From: Augochlora pura
Taxonomy: Eukaryota; Arthropoda; Insecta; Hymenoptera; Halictidae
DNA: 64,000 nucleotides
NCBI RefSeq assembly: GCF_028453695.1
Contig: NC_135779.1
Coordinates: forward strand, 4,030,001-4,094,000
Reading direction: 5' to 3'
Shown here: piece after piece, positions 21,563 through 33,300 of the stretch
Layout of the letters: each line of letters opens with the position of its first letter
Numbering within the stretch: the stretch's first letter is position 1
Program-made: the position numbers and the translations under genes
Notes under the pieces: model-generated
Seen by the model: the letters and a program-made list of their open reading frames with translations, nothing else
Told to the model about the DNA's origin: nothing
The model's database searches: none

Positions 21563-24116
21563 AGCCACGAATAACTGGCCGCCACGAGACCGGCCGCAAC
21601 GAGACCACGAACCCGCTGATAGAGGACCCGGTGACAGCCCTCGGATCAATGAAGATGAATCCTTTCTGGCCCGCGGAAGTGTTTCTTTCGCTGCCAGCGC
21701 GGCTCCATCTGGCAGCCGGCTGTCAACGATGCAAATAGGCGAGGCGATGGCGTTCCAACGCTAAAATCGTCGCGAGGTATTGCCACCCTCTCCTCAAGGT
21801 CGCTTTTCGAGGGTCTGCTGTTCATTATCGCCCCGGTAATTGTACAAAATTTGACCCAAAAATATATCCTTCTCTCTACTATATCGGGCAAAAAGTTCAA
21901 TCTTCTATAATAACTATCTTCCTTCCGATGTACTCTCCTTGAGAATCTTTTTCTTGCGAACTTCCCAGAAAGCATTTTTAAAACGCATCTGTTGGAATTG
22001 TGTCGCTAAAGATTCTATTTTTGTCACAGGATCGCAGTCCATGTTTTACAAGACTATTAAACAAAATCTTTGGTTTCTTCGAAATAACAGAATTTCAGGG
22101 TTCAACTCCATCTCGCTGTACTGTCGAACGACGCGACCGTCTCCAATGAAAGCTCGATGACACTTCAATTAAAACAATCAACATTTTCGAGTGTTCTAAC
22201 CTGCGGCACGTCATCGCGAACTACTTTCTGCCGAACTACGACCGTCTAGACCACGACGGAACGCGTGATCCTCGTGTTTACTGGGTTGAGAAACGTATTA
22301 AAAGGTGCATGTCGCTGAAGACGACAGAAATTCGAGCCGATTGCTCCAGTTCCCGATGCGCGGCGGTGTCGAAAACGCGAGGGTTGCAAAACGACATCCG
22401 ACGCGCGACGATGCACGTAATCTAATGAATCGGAGCGGTGTAACGGTTGCGCTCGAATCGCGAATGCTGATTTTTGACATTCCACCGCGGTGGACACGTC
22501 TGACCCACTTTTTCCCCCCCGATGGCAAGCAGTCAAGCGCCATGGTGGTATCCGAGCTTCGGCCGGTTCCAGCCGAAATTTCTGCCGCCGACGCCGATGT
22601 TCCGGCTGTGAAAAGCGCGCCTCTCGCGTGTGCACGTCTATCGCCCGATGACACCGTTTGTCTAGCCTTCCGGCGCATTATTCACCGTGCACGGAATTCA
22701 CCGGAAAACATCAACAAGATACCGTGCCAACGACGCGCGCGTCGGTCGCCTGGGAAATTTTCCTAATTTTCTATCCTGCCAGCGGGCTGTTGCAACATCC
22801 TCGAAAGAGTCAAGACGCGACGGAGAGTGCGCAGAGTCGTACAGGTGAAAGGGATGCTTGAATGTTTGATAAAAACGTGGATGAACAAGATAAGAAATAC
22901 GAGAGAAGAAATAAAAGAATATAAATAATACAAGATAATATGCTAGATATTTTGTGAGAATCTTGGACTCGTTTTCTTCAGAATTCTCAATACGGTTCAA
23001 ATACTGTATAAAATACTGTACCGATCTCGATAAATTAAAATAATTCGAATATTTTAAAAACGATTACTGACGAAAGGAAACATAATATTGCGAAATCTAA
23101 AATAGTAGAGTTGAAGAACAACAGGTTAAGTTCGATGTAAGTAGAACTGTAAAAGGAAATCAATCTTTCGCTATCGGAAGACAAGAGTTACAATAAATAA
23201 TAATAAAAATAATAATAAGATGCGTTGAAGTTTTATGCGTTAAAAATCATCGCTGTTTCAGATTTAGGTTTTCGAAATCCGCATTCGCCGGCAGACGCCG
23301 CCGGCCCTAGATTAAGCGATTTCAAAGGGATCTACTTTCGTTGGCCCTAGAACGGTACAAAAGATCGAGGTTATCGATCCCGCCTGTTGCGTCCGTCTTC
23401 GTCGTTGCCGGTCGGCGGTCGATCCAGGTAGATCCCGAAAAACGGTACTTGAAAAAGTACCTTGGTAACGGTAACGTGAACCCGGGCTACCGGCGCGCCC
23501 TCGTGAATCCGCCAGGTAATTAGAAACCGGTGCCCTTCGGGGTAACGACTGTCTGGCAACGGTCTACTATTGGCGATCCGGGTTCCAGGAAACGGTGATC
23601 TATACCACGAAAAGAGAAATCTCTCTTAACCTGTTCACCGAGAAAGACGGGGTAACTCGTTCTCCGCGCCGATTTGCATCCTACACGATTCACCGCCATA
23701 TTTGAAGCGGCGACGCTCGGCACGAAAACGATGAAATGGTTCCGGGAAACGGCCAGCGAAACAGGATGCTTTTCTCGTTCGTTATATGTTTTCATGTCGC
23801 TCGTTTATTATGCGCTTTTATTATTTGCGTTATTTGTTTGTTGTCCATACGATATTATTTTTTCGAGGATATTTTAACACGTTCGAAATCCGAGACGACC
23901 ACGATTTTGTATTTCACGTGAAAAATATCAAATTAATTCTGTGGATATCGTTTGCTTAAAGTTTCAACACACAGCCTGATATTTGCAGCTTCTCTTGGCA
24001 ACAGTTTTATTATATTTTATACGGGGATGCGGTGTATTTAATGCGATAAATATAATGAATTTAATTATATACGCTAGTGACTCTGTTAGCGAACGTGTCA
24101 ATATCCATCGTCGTAC

Positions 24117-24535
24117 GGAGATTTTTACGTCTGTTTATGACTCGCTGTTTCTACTTCGACGTTTCTTTGTTCTAGTTTTCTGAAATCATCGCGAAATTGG
24201 CCGATTTTTGCGGTTGTCTCTTTGTCTGTTTATGGCTTCCTGTATCTACTTCGCTGTTTCTCTTTACCCTCATTTTCGCAAATGATCGTCTCGTGTTTTT
24301 CGACGGTGAAATTAACTGAATTTTTTTGGTTGCCCCTTTGTCTTTCTATGCATTGTAATTTCGACTTCGTTGTTCTTCTCTATACCTATTTTTTAAAATA
24401 ATAGTTTCTCTTCTCATCCGTCTGTTTATAGCCTCGCGCATCTATTTTAACGTTTTTCTCTCTTCTCCCTTTGGATCGTCCCGTGTTTTTTGAAGACGAA
24501 ATTGACTTTTTTGTTCGCCTCCTTTTATCGAGTGC
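24117..24535. repeat. Decayed tandem array, 80-116 bp unit, at least four copies
   Basis: CTGTTTAT-type anchors occur at 24131, 24226, 24342 (as CTTTCTAT) and 24422. Each is followed by related text of the form CTACTTCG, GTTTCTCTTTACC and then TTTTCG. Copies 2 and 4 share CGTGTTTTT and GACGAAATTGACT-like words. A fifth copy seems to begin near 24513. Copies are diverged, so the array is old. No open frame is conserved across units. Confidence 0.75.
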
Positions 24536-25540
24536 TGAGTGGAACACCGGTGGTCGATCGAAAAAGATCGATGGAGATGGATTCCCGCGGAAGTGTTTCT
24601 CCGCGGCGACATGTTGGCTGTCGTCATCGATGGAAATAAGCGCGGCGTTCCACCGCTGCTGTTCGTTTTCCTTTTCGTCATTGTTTCGCGCCGATTCGAT
24701 GAGATAAGTGTTAATGGCGGGACTGGGATCGGTTTTAATGCGACGTTGCGAAACGCGACAACGCGGGATTCGTGTCTCCTCTTGCAAGGCTGATGAAAGG
24801 ATGCTGGAAGATCGCATCGGGCACAGGTCATCCTGCGTACAGACCGCTCCAACAACTTTCATCGCGGCTCGAGTTTCCTAAATTCCCCTAATTTTCTGAC
24901 CGCGAATTTCGAGATCCCGCAGGTGCGCGTAACAAGGTCGAAACGTTAACCCTTCGCACTACGATCTCTTCCAAAGCCATATTGGTTAGCACTTGTTCGC
25001 GACTAATAAATTCTTACGCGACTCAGGTAATTAATATTTATTGTTCGACAACCTTTACTTCGACGTTTGAATATTGGTAAAAGAAGAGTAAAATTTTATT
25101 TCAGAATAGACTTCACTAAAAGCCATATTTAATGGGCAATTTTTAATAGACAATAGGCATTTAATTACACGACTTTCAGCAATTAAATGAAGTAAATTGC
25201 TATTACCTCGAAAACAACGGAATAGACATAGGTTCGCAATAAATATCTTGCTAGGCATATTTTAAAAAGTCGACGAAGCGCCGATAATACTTTTAAGCAT
25301 CGTTAACTGTACAGTTGCGAAATAGTGCACCATGCCAGGCTCGAACAAAAAAGAAAAAAAACATCCATCGTACGCAGCGTTTCCATTATTTCTTTAGGTA
25401 TCGTGGGCGGTGAATAGCCTGCGGTTTTACGGTTGTTCTAGTTATGAAAGAGAGTTTCTGTCCCACATACGGAACAATGGCAGGTAAAAGGTTAACACGC
25501 GAGACGTCCGAAGGAACGTCGAAGCGGTGGTCAATAAAGT
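24535..25540. other. Gene-free stretch with a TTAA-CCCTTCGCAC terminus
   Basis: No gene is recognised. At 24946 TTAA is followed by CCCTTCGCACTACG and, 20 bases on, AAAGCCAT, resembling the repeat terminus at 54895. Positions 25020-25330 are AT-rich. Minus-strand frames of about 140-160 codons span 24390-24860 without recognisable domains. Confidence 0.45.
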
Positions 25541-25548
25541 GGCTTTGA

Positions 25549-25776
25549 CGTTCGCGAGGGGTTGATCTTCCGAGAACGAGGGACCATGAAATAGTCCGGC
25601 GGCTCGATACCGAGAACGATACCGTGGACGATACGGAGGACGATACAGAGGACGATACCGAAGACAATGTCCAGGATTCCCAGGAAAGCGACGAAACGAG
25701 CGTGGCTCTCTCGGATCGTGTTACGCTCCGAGAGAGTGCGAGAGGAAGGAGGAAAAACGACGCGGGGGAGTACCGG
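25549..25776 (+). CDS. Possible internal exon encoding acidic DTED-type repeats
   Basis: The frame is open from 25549 (just after a TGA) to the stop at 25777. It has no early ATG, so it would have to be an internal exon. From 25606 it encodes five tandem four-residue units, DTEN, DTVD, DTED, DTED, DTED, then a diverged NVQD and an acidic/Ser stretch. Among the units the Thr codon is ACC, ACC, ACG, ACA, ACC, and Glu is GAG or GAA. Most differences are therefore synonymous, as expected if the peptide is maintained. CG|GTGAGA at 25775/25776 is a usable splice donor. Against this, no good acceptor is visible, and the antisense frame (Ser/Val repeats) is also open with aligned third positions. Protein identity unknown. 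Confidence 0.22.
25606..25677. repeat. 12-bp minisatellite (GATACNGAGGAC-type), about six units
   Basis: Units begin at 25606, 25618, 25630, 25642, 25654 and 25666 (the last diverged), with exact 12-bp spacing and no length drift. Preservation of a multiple-of-three period is compatible with coding constraint, unlike the minisatellite at 21.5 kb. Confidence 0.92.
25706..25736. other. Perfect 10-bp-stem hairpin in GA/CT-flanked DNA
   Basis: CTCTCTCGGA (25706-25715) and TCCGAGAGAG (25727-25736) pair exactly around an 11-base loop. It lies 30 bases beyond the 12-bp minisatellite, inside the same open frame. The stem is too short for a microRNA precursor. Confidence 0.75.
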
Positions 25777-25809
25777 TGAGAGAGAGAGAGGCTCTCGTCG
25801 AAAGACAAA

Positions 25810-28800
25810 AGAAGCGAATGGAAGGAGGAGGGAAAGGTATCTATGATTCGCGTCGCCTCGGTGGAACTTTTATTCGATAGCCGATAGGCCGGCCGGCCTT
25901 AAACGTCGTGTCCCGGCGGAGCATAAAAAGAGGACGGCACGGCACCGGCTGTAAAACGCTGTTAGTCGATCGGATAGGCGACGAGGACGCATAATGAGCC
26001 TCGTAAAAACACGAAAAACGGCGGCGGTAGGGGGCGAGGGAGAGAGAACAAGGGAATATTCGTTGGGAGCCACCCCGCGAGAACTCGCACCTCCGATTCG
26101 CCGATAAACTCGAGATTCGAGGGGCTCCGAACACGCTGACAAAAAGGCAGCGGGGATCGCACGGATAAGGCGAGACTAGCCGCGCGCTCGCTCGCTCGCC
26201 GGCTCGAGTTAGAGTCGGATTCGAGGCGCGTTCGAGGAGCGGATCCGCGCGCGTGGGCGTTCGTGGAATCGTGCGGCGCGGCAGCCCGCTTGGCTAGCCG
26301 TCGAGCCAGCCGCGCCGGTGCGGCACAAGCTCCGTGGATCCGTAGATCCGTGGATCCTTGCCAAATCGCTGGCCTAGGGCTCATCTATCCAACGGCGGAC
26401 CACGTCGTCGACCGTTCGCGTAACCGGCGACCTAAACAATCGCCGGTGTCAACAGAGCCGACGTGGCCACACGCGTCGTTAACCCTGCAGCACCACCACC
26501 GACTTCCTGCTGAACACTCGCTCGGCTCGGGTCATCGCCAACAAATTGCGCCCCGAGCGTTATGCAACCGCTTCCAACCAAAGTTTCGCGCAGATTGCCG
26601 CCGGCGGGGGTGGGCGCTCCACAGAGTTTGCAGCTTTCGGAAAAGTTCTCGCGGAAATCCGCGTACGTACCCACCTACCGGGGACTTGAATTGTTCGGCG
26701 CACAAGATGCGTTGATTGCTACCTTCGTATACTACTACCGTGAACTTGGTTCCTCCCCGAATAATTTAATTTTCATCGCACTACGAAGCTTTTTGATTCA
26801 ATGATAATGAAAATAAGAGAATGAAGAAATTTAGTCTACTCGACGAATGCAAAACCAATTTTCAAGTTCAGTTGTATCGCATAACTTTTCATAAAGTTGC
26901 CTTTGTGAAACTCATCGCCTCGCGTCGTGGGAGCAGGTAAAATTAGAAGGATCGTCCAGCGTCGACGAGCTAGCTTTCGGGTTCGCAACTGTGGATCACC
27001 CGGTAGACCAGCACTCGAACCCCGTAAACGCGTCATCGGGCAGGAACTTTGGTCGGAAAGTAGCAAAAATCGCGTGTCCTATCGGTTCCCCGTGGCGAAC
27101 GTGGGCCTTAAGCGTGCCACACCCGTGGCGGGCCGATCCCCGGAGCTACCTGCACCTATCCCATCATCGCCGCGGACTCGCCTTCGGCTCCGGCTCCGGC
27201 TCGGTTCGCCTCGGTTCGCTTTGCCCCGCCATCCGAAACTTTCCCCGGGACGATTTATATCCCGAAGTGAAACGAATTCGCCTCGGTGTTGCCCCGTTAC
27301 GAGAGCGAAAAATCGACGCGAGCGGAGGTATCATCAAAGACCCGGATCGAGAGGACCGGGGATCCAGGATCTCCGGGAGCATCGGCGAAGGGGATCGGGC
27401 TGCAGGGCCCCTCCCCATTATACCCGAACAATGTAACAAATAACCTCATCAGACTATCTCGGCCGGCATTGTGCGGCATCGTGCAACGTTCGCCGAAGAA
27501 TGCCCGCCCTTTTATTCAATTTCTCTTCCAGCTCGTTTTTTACCCTTTTCCCCCGTCTCTTAAATTCGTTTCGGAGAGTTACCCGGGGTGGGCCGGGCCC
27601 GGCTCTCCGCGCCGAAACAAGCGCCGATACGCTGCGGCGAGCGGCCGTCGCGTTTCTCGCGGGTCACCCGGTACCGTTCGCGGAGATTAACACGTCCCCC
27701 GATCCCGTTTTCACTCGGTCGAGAGCACGGCGAAAATGGCGAGACCGATAAACGCGTTATAATTGTTCGGCTCCAGCGATTTTCTTCTGGACCGTACGCG
27801 GTCGTTTATCGAGACCAGCGTTCAAAGTGTAAAGTGCGCCGCCGAAAGAAACAAATAAGTTTATTTCGAGCGAGCGATAAGCGCGCGCTCGCGCCGTTGA
27901 CGAGTCTGCTGCAGCCGGGAAAGGTGTACAACCGACGACAAACAAAACTGACCAACATTCACGAGCAATGACACGTGAAATTAATAAGCTGCGACGAGTT
28001 TGAACAACTGTAATATTTCGTTGCGAATATCCATGAATTTTTCAACGCTTGTAACGTAAATTCTTTGGACGCTGGGATTTTAGATATTTTATTACACCGA
28101 ACTATGCGCGACCATAGTCCAAATCTCTAGGCTCTAAACATTCAGTGAACAGTCCTTCACCGCGAGAGAGGATCAATTCACCGACCTTTTCAATCGCGCA
28201 CGATTAAAAAATACTGTTGCATCGCGAGAAAAACATGCGAGGCCGCGTTGAGCATCGCCGGTTCGGATTGCGGATCGAAAGGGGCTGGTTTCTGTCCCGA
28301 GAAAATGACTTTCGCGGCGGCGGCCACGTTTAGCATTTCCCCGGCACTTTTTAATTAGCATTCGAGCTATTCTTGGCCGAGGCCGGAAGCGGAGTTTCGT
28401 AACTCGTTCCTCCGCGGGCGCAGGCGGATCCCATCGAGCGTCCTTGCGCCGAGTCAAAGGGAAAACGGGGGGGGACGCGGTGGCCAGACAGGATTCTCCT
28501 TGCTCCGAAGATTAAACTGGAGGACGGTGATTAAGGCTCGCGACGAGCCGGCGCAGGAGAGGCCGGGAAACGCCGGGAAAGGCTAGGAAAGCCTCGAAAT
28601 TGGATGCGGAGCACTCGTGGCTCCCCGAGAGGAGCCTTTTGCTGGCCGACGTTTAAATTTCAACCGGGCCTTGATTCTTTCAATGAGCCGCGGAATTGTT
28701 CTCTAATTCCTTTTCCCTTCTGCGCCGCGCTCGGGGCTCTCCCGGTGTTCGAGTCGCGGACAATTGCTGGTTCTCGAGCCACCGGCGGCGAACCGTCGAT

Positions 28801-30060
28801 CCAGAAAGAAGGATCACCTTTGTAACTACGTTTGATAGTAAATGTGTCCGATCTCGTGCAGGCGAACGCGAAGTTTGTCACTTGACGGGGCGCTCTTAGG
28901 AATTTAAATTTCGCCGAGAGGGAGGAAAACATTTTCCCGCAGATAGTTTCCACTTCTGCTGCGAAGCCGACTTTTAGACACTTCAACAAGAAATTATAAA
29001 TTTACATTATAAATCGCGACAAAACTGAACCGACTACGAATCCGATACTCAACGAACAAGACATTGCAATGAAATTTTTAAGTTACGAAATCTTACTCGT
29101 TATATTAGAAATTAAATTTAATCTACGATAATTAAATTTGATTTCATTTAATTCAATTTAGTTTAACTTTTTCATCGTGTATTAAAATAAATCTCGATAT
29201 TCGAGAACGCAACACCGCACCTACCATGGCCGTAGAAGCGATCAAGCTCACACTTTTCGCGTAACGATTGATCGGACTTCTTAGTTGAACCATACATTGT
29301 AATAAAGAGGGCGAAAGGTCAGAATAAATTCAGTCTCGTCATTCTTATAAAGCAACACGCGTCACCGGTCAGTGCTTGGTTAATAAATGTTCCAACAGCA
29401 ACAGCAATTCACCTCGTAAAACCATCTTGAGTCGTCTAATCCATGAATTGTCTTTAACTGCTCGGTGAACGAACGATTGAACTTCTTCCAGACATGGACA
29501 AAAGACTACGTCATGTATGAAATATTTAAACAATAGAAGAAAACGAACAAATGTATCTTAGTCGCCCTTTACGTGTATCATCGATTAACGTGCTTGCAAG
29601 TTCGCGGAATAAGTACAGTCTTCCCTGTCGTCGCTTACGTCGACATTCGTTCTCGAAGGGTTGAACCCGGTGACTAGCCGAAGCGAGGAAAAAAGAATTG
29701 GCGAATAAGGGTACGAAGTCGCCAGCTGCGCCCGCGCCAGAATTTCTCGCGTAGAGGATAATTAAGGCGGACGCGGGAGGATTAAGAGCTCGCACCCCCA
29801 GCGAGGGAATGGAATTAGCTACCAGTCTCGCAACCCTGAGGAACGAATCGGACAACCCCTGGGACAGGTCCCGGCGCCAGGACTCGATTCTCGGCGATAG
29901 CCGTCGATAACGGACGGGTCGCTGGTGTGCGCATTCCTGCACCCGTTGGACCTAACCCACACGCGTCTCGACGCAGCACGCATGCTGATACGGGAAGCAC
30001 GTCCAGGCGAACAAAGAGGATCGGCCCACGTTGCGTCCGTGAGGAGCGCCAAGGACTCCG
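25810..30060. other. Gene-free stretch, CpG-rich to 28.9 kb then AT-rich
   Basis: No gene is recognised. Positions 25.85-26.75 and 26.93-27.75 kb are CpG-rich, with overlapping chance frames of up to 170 codons. Tandem GTGGATCC-type 9-mers lie near 26333-26358 and a G8 run near 28467-28474. Positions 28990-29200 are AT-rich. At 29227 an ATG in ideal context (TACCATGG) opens only 12 codons. Confidence 0.5.
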
Positions 30061-30084
30061 GCGCAATTAATTCTTCGTCATTGG

Positions 30085-30138
30085 CTCTCTGTCTCTCTCT
30101 CACACACACTCTCTCTATCTCTCCTTCTCTCTCTTTCT
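30085..30138. repeat. Compound (CT)n/(CA)n microsatellite
   Basis: CT dinucleotides are interrupted by a short CACACACA segment and single substitutions. Confidence 0.92.
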
Positions 30139-30632
30139 GATCTCCGGCAATAGGTAAACTAGAGGGAGAGAACGAAAGAGAGAGGGGAAAGGCGAAGCCT
30201 GGTGAATGAGCGACGAGGAGCCGCTAGGACGAGAAGGATGAGACGAGCGGAACATCCGGACCCCTGGAGACGAATGAACGTGCATGCACACGTCGAACAA
30301 CTGGTCGAGCATAATTGAGCGCTCGTTCTATGTGTACGGCCGATGTGTACGTAGATACGCGCGGATCGGCGAGCCTGCACGCGTCTCTGTGCGTGTCTCT
30401 GCACGTGTATCCGCGTCTCTTGCCGTGGCTCTGTGTAGGAGAGCCTGCACGATCATGGACCGCGGTCAGACTCGGGGGAGACCCCGGCGTCGTTGACTTG
30501 CGGCCGTGTAATCACCACCTCCCATGTAAAACGTCCTGGCAATGGTAATAGCTCGTTTAGGGCACTTGCATGCAGTTAATTTCGCCCTCCCGGAGAGAGC
30601 CGCCTCCGTCGCGACGCGTCGCCACGACGAGG

Positions 30633-30650
30633 GAGAGAGAGAGAGAGAGA
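30633..30650. repeat. (GA)9 microsatellite
   Basis: Perfect GA dinucleotide run in CpG-rich context. Confidence 0.94.
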
Positions 30651-30659
30651 CCAAGGCGG

Positions 30660-33300
30660 AGGAGAACGATTCCGACGTTCGCGACGCGAAATATTCTAGA
30701 CGATGTTCCAGTGAATTTTGTCGTAATAAACGACTGACCGCGGAACGACCATTGGTAAATTAGTTTCCCTAAATTGCGACCGAAGCATTACGATTATCTT
30801 AACCCTGGGACATTATTCATTCTTAATCGCATTATTATCATTGTAGCTAAAACTTTCCACTATACCGAATTAAATATATAATTCACTGAATATTATATGA
30901 ACGTTATTCGTGTCTTCTGAATTGAAATGTTGTCCGATTCTTCTGTTATCAAAATCAAGGAACGAAGATAGAAACAAAAGTTCTTTCGTTTTATCGAGGA
31001 AACTATTAAGTGGGCACACACTGTGTCCGCCAGAGACGACATAAAATAATCACTGGTAAGTAGTCGCTTTCGATGCCAGTCGAAGGTTGATTGTCTCAGG
31101 TTTAATCGCTCCTCGGCTGCCATAAACGTCAACGTAAGACTTGGGGACTTTCTACGGGTTTGTCGTCGATGACGGTGACAAAGATGATCGCTCGAAGAAA
31201 TTCTATTTTCAACCTAGCGATTCCAGGACTGAAGGTAGAAGCAACTTCGTGTCCTTGGATCCTTCGTATCATATATTCAGCAAACGTGTTCTGATATATT
31301 CACTTTTTAATTGTCGTGTGCGAAGTGTGCACAAAATACAGATAATTTGGTAATAAAAAATGCGGCCCGCATCGAAATTGTTTATCACAATTAGGTATGG
31401 CGAAGGGATTGAATTGGCCCTAGTGACTGAAACTTCTTCAATATTTTAATTGAAAGAAAAAAAAAAAGGAGAAATAAAAAGAGAGAGAGAGAGAGAGTAG
31501 GAGGGAGAAGCGAGTTCCAGCGAACGCGGCGTCGCGAAACAAGTAGCCAGCGAGAAGTCCAACAATAAACGGGCCTATTTTTAAATCGATGCACGAATCG
31601 GGGTCCAACCTCGGTGCAACCGATGCAAAAACATGAACTGGAGAGCAGCAACCGACCAGTATGTTGCTCAACCGCCGCGACACTCTCCGCCGGTTCACGG
31701 CTACCGTGAAATTTCGAAAGAGACCGACAGGAAAAAGAGGATCGCCGGGAATCATATTCCAAGCGTTGCCATTGGATCCCCGATTGCAACTTTCTTCCCG
31801 GTGTATCGAAACAGAGACGGCGGCAGTGGATAAGGGCTCGAGAAAATGTCGACACGGGAAACGGGGAGAGGAGCCGAGGCGGCACGTTTCGAGCATATTT
31901 TTAATCAGAGCGAGCCAGCGCGCCGATATCTCTTTGTTTCCCGATATCCGGCGATCTACAGGCGGCGGTTGCAACGCGAAATCTTCTGCACGGGCTGGAG
32001 CGGGGCCGGCATTGTTATTTTAAAATGCCTGCGTTGTTCGGGCTTCAGAAATAGAATAGTATCGGAGATATTGGCGTGACTTCGGACGGCTCCGAGCGAA
32101 GATCTCTCACAGCTGGGTCTCGCCCGGGGACCCCATAGGATCTCTTAAACGAATCATCGTCCGGACGTATTTATTACGAATTAAATATCCGTCGGGTCGC
32201 TTGTTTTAATGCACTCGTTAAACCGCCTCGGACGTCTCGCTTCGAAGAAGATATTAAACATTTTATTTTATTGAGCCGGACGGTTGACGTTGAGGTAGGT
32301 CGGCGGGCGCGCCCGTGTTGCCCGGGCGAAGTTCGATCCTCGATTTTCGGATAAACCGCACACGGTTTACACCTTCGTTCTCTCCGCGCTAACATTACGA
32401 ACAAATAAATCGGCTCTCGATGAGATACGTACACGGGAGTGATTTATCGTGGCAACAAGGCTCGAAATCGGCGGTCCACCGAAGAATTTAATCTTCGAGA
32501 CGGATCCGCCGACCCGAAGATCTCCGAAGACCTTCGAAATCTTCGCGGAACTCGAAGTCCGGCCGAGGATCATCCGTCTCTGTCTCCCAGGAACCGATCG
32601 ATCTCGGGCTCGCGCGAACACCGAAGACGAAAAAGAAGAGGAGGCGGATGCCGATGACGGGGGGAAAAAAGTGTGGAAGGCAAACGTCGCGGATCGCGAG
32701 ACGCGGTGCCCGCGGATCGGGGGATCGCGATTCACAGATTCCGTGAAGTATCGGTGACGCATTGATAATTTTACTCTGACGGAGGCAAACGAGATCTAAA
32801 CGCGAGAGGCAGCGGAAGGGGGTTTCGCCTCGCCTGGCACGCCGAGTGCCATCAATAACAGTTCATTCGTCTTTGTCCCGATATCAAGTCGACCGTTCCT
32901 TTGACACGTTTGTTAAAGTAGTTACCGGCGACACACTAATTACCTGTACGCGTCCAATTGCACCGGACGCCGTTCGCTGTCGCGTTTATTATCCGCTTGA
33001 AAATCTTGTCGAAAGCATCCGATTCTGTAGCCGCCAGGCTTTGTATATCTGTATGTGTAACCTGTCACCGCTGTTGTTAATGAATTGAAATATCTTGTAC
33101 GAAGAATAGACGAGTGATTCGTTATGTCGATGAAGAAATAAACGTAGATAAAAAAACCTTGCAATCTTGTCGTCGCTATTGCACTAAATAATGCGGGTCC
33201 ATCGATGGTGCAAAAGATGGCAAACAACCCTTTCCACTTTCGAGGGGAAAGCCGTCGAAGGCGCAGTTCGCAAGGTTCAAGAAAGAGTCCAACAATAGAA
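30660..33300. other. Gene-free stretch
   Basis: No gene is recognised. Positions 30780-30930 and 31330-31460 are AT-rich. A (GA)9 run at 31480-31497 follows a poly-A-rich segment. Positions 31500-32100 and 32440-32840 are CpG-rich with antisense-overlapping chance frames. Confidence 0.5.
31480..31497. repeat. (GA)9 microsatellite after an A-rich run
   Basis: A GAGA run preceded by about 35 bases of A-rich sequence. On the minus strand this creates a Leu/Ser/Phe-rich spurious frame. Confidence 0.93.

Larger units (their letters stand above)
20050..24100. other. Gene-free stretch with GC block at 21.0-21.65 kb
   Basis: No gene is recognised. Positions 20340-20720 are AT-richer and contain overlapping TACGTA/TATCGTA inverted words. 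Positions 20800-21650 are CpG-rich, with a GGGGC quadruplex-type run (21249-21266) and a minisatellite (21503-21562). Positions 22860-23260 are AT-rich with short AAT repeats (23190-23220). The 22250-22760 block has overlapping chance frames on both strands. Confidence 0.55.
30060..30660. promoter_or_regulatory. CT/CA and GA repeat block with CpG-rich flank
   Basis: A CT-CA-CT compound repeat (30085-30138) is followed by a GA-rich segment (30160-30195) and a (GA)9 (30633-30650), all within CpG-rich DNA. The CT-rich and GA-rich parts are complementary and could pair across about 25 bases. Promoter-like by composition only. Confidence 0.18.

Noticed and set aside
22030..22115. tRNA B-box-like word (GGTTCAACTCC)
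   Set aside because: Upstream DNA is AT-rich with no A box and no acceptor-stem pairing.
29640..29740. tRNA B-box-like word (GGGTTCAACCC, minus strand)
   Set aside because: No matching A box at the right distance and no cloverleaf can be drawn.
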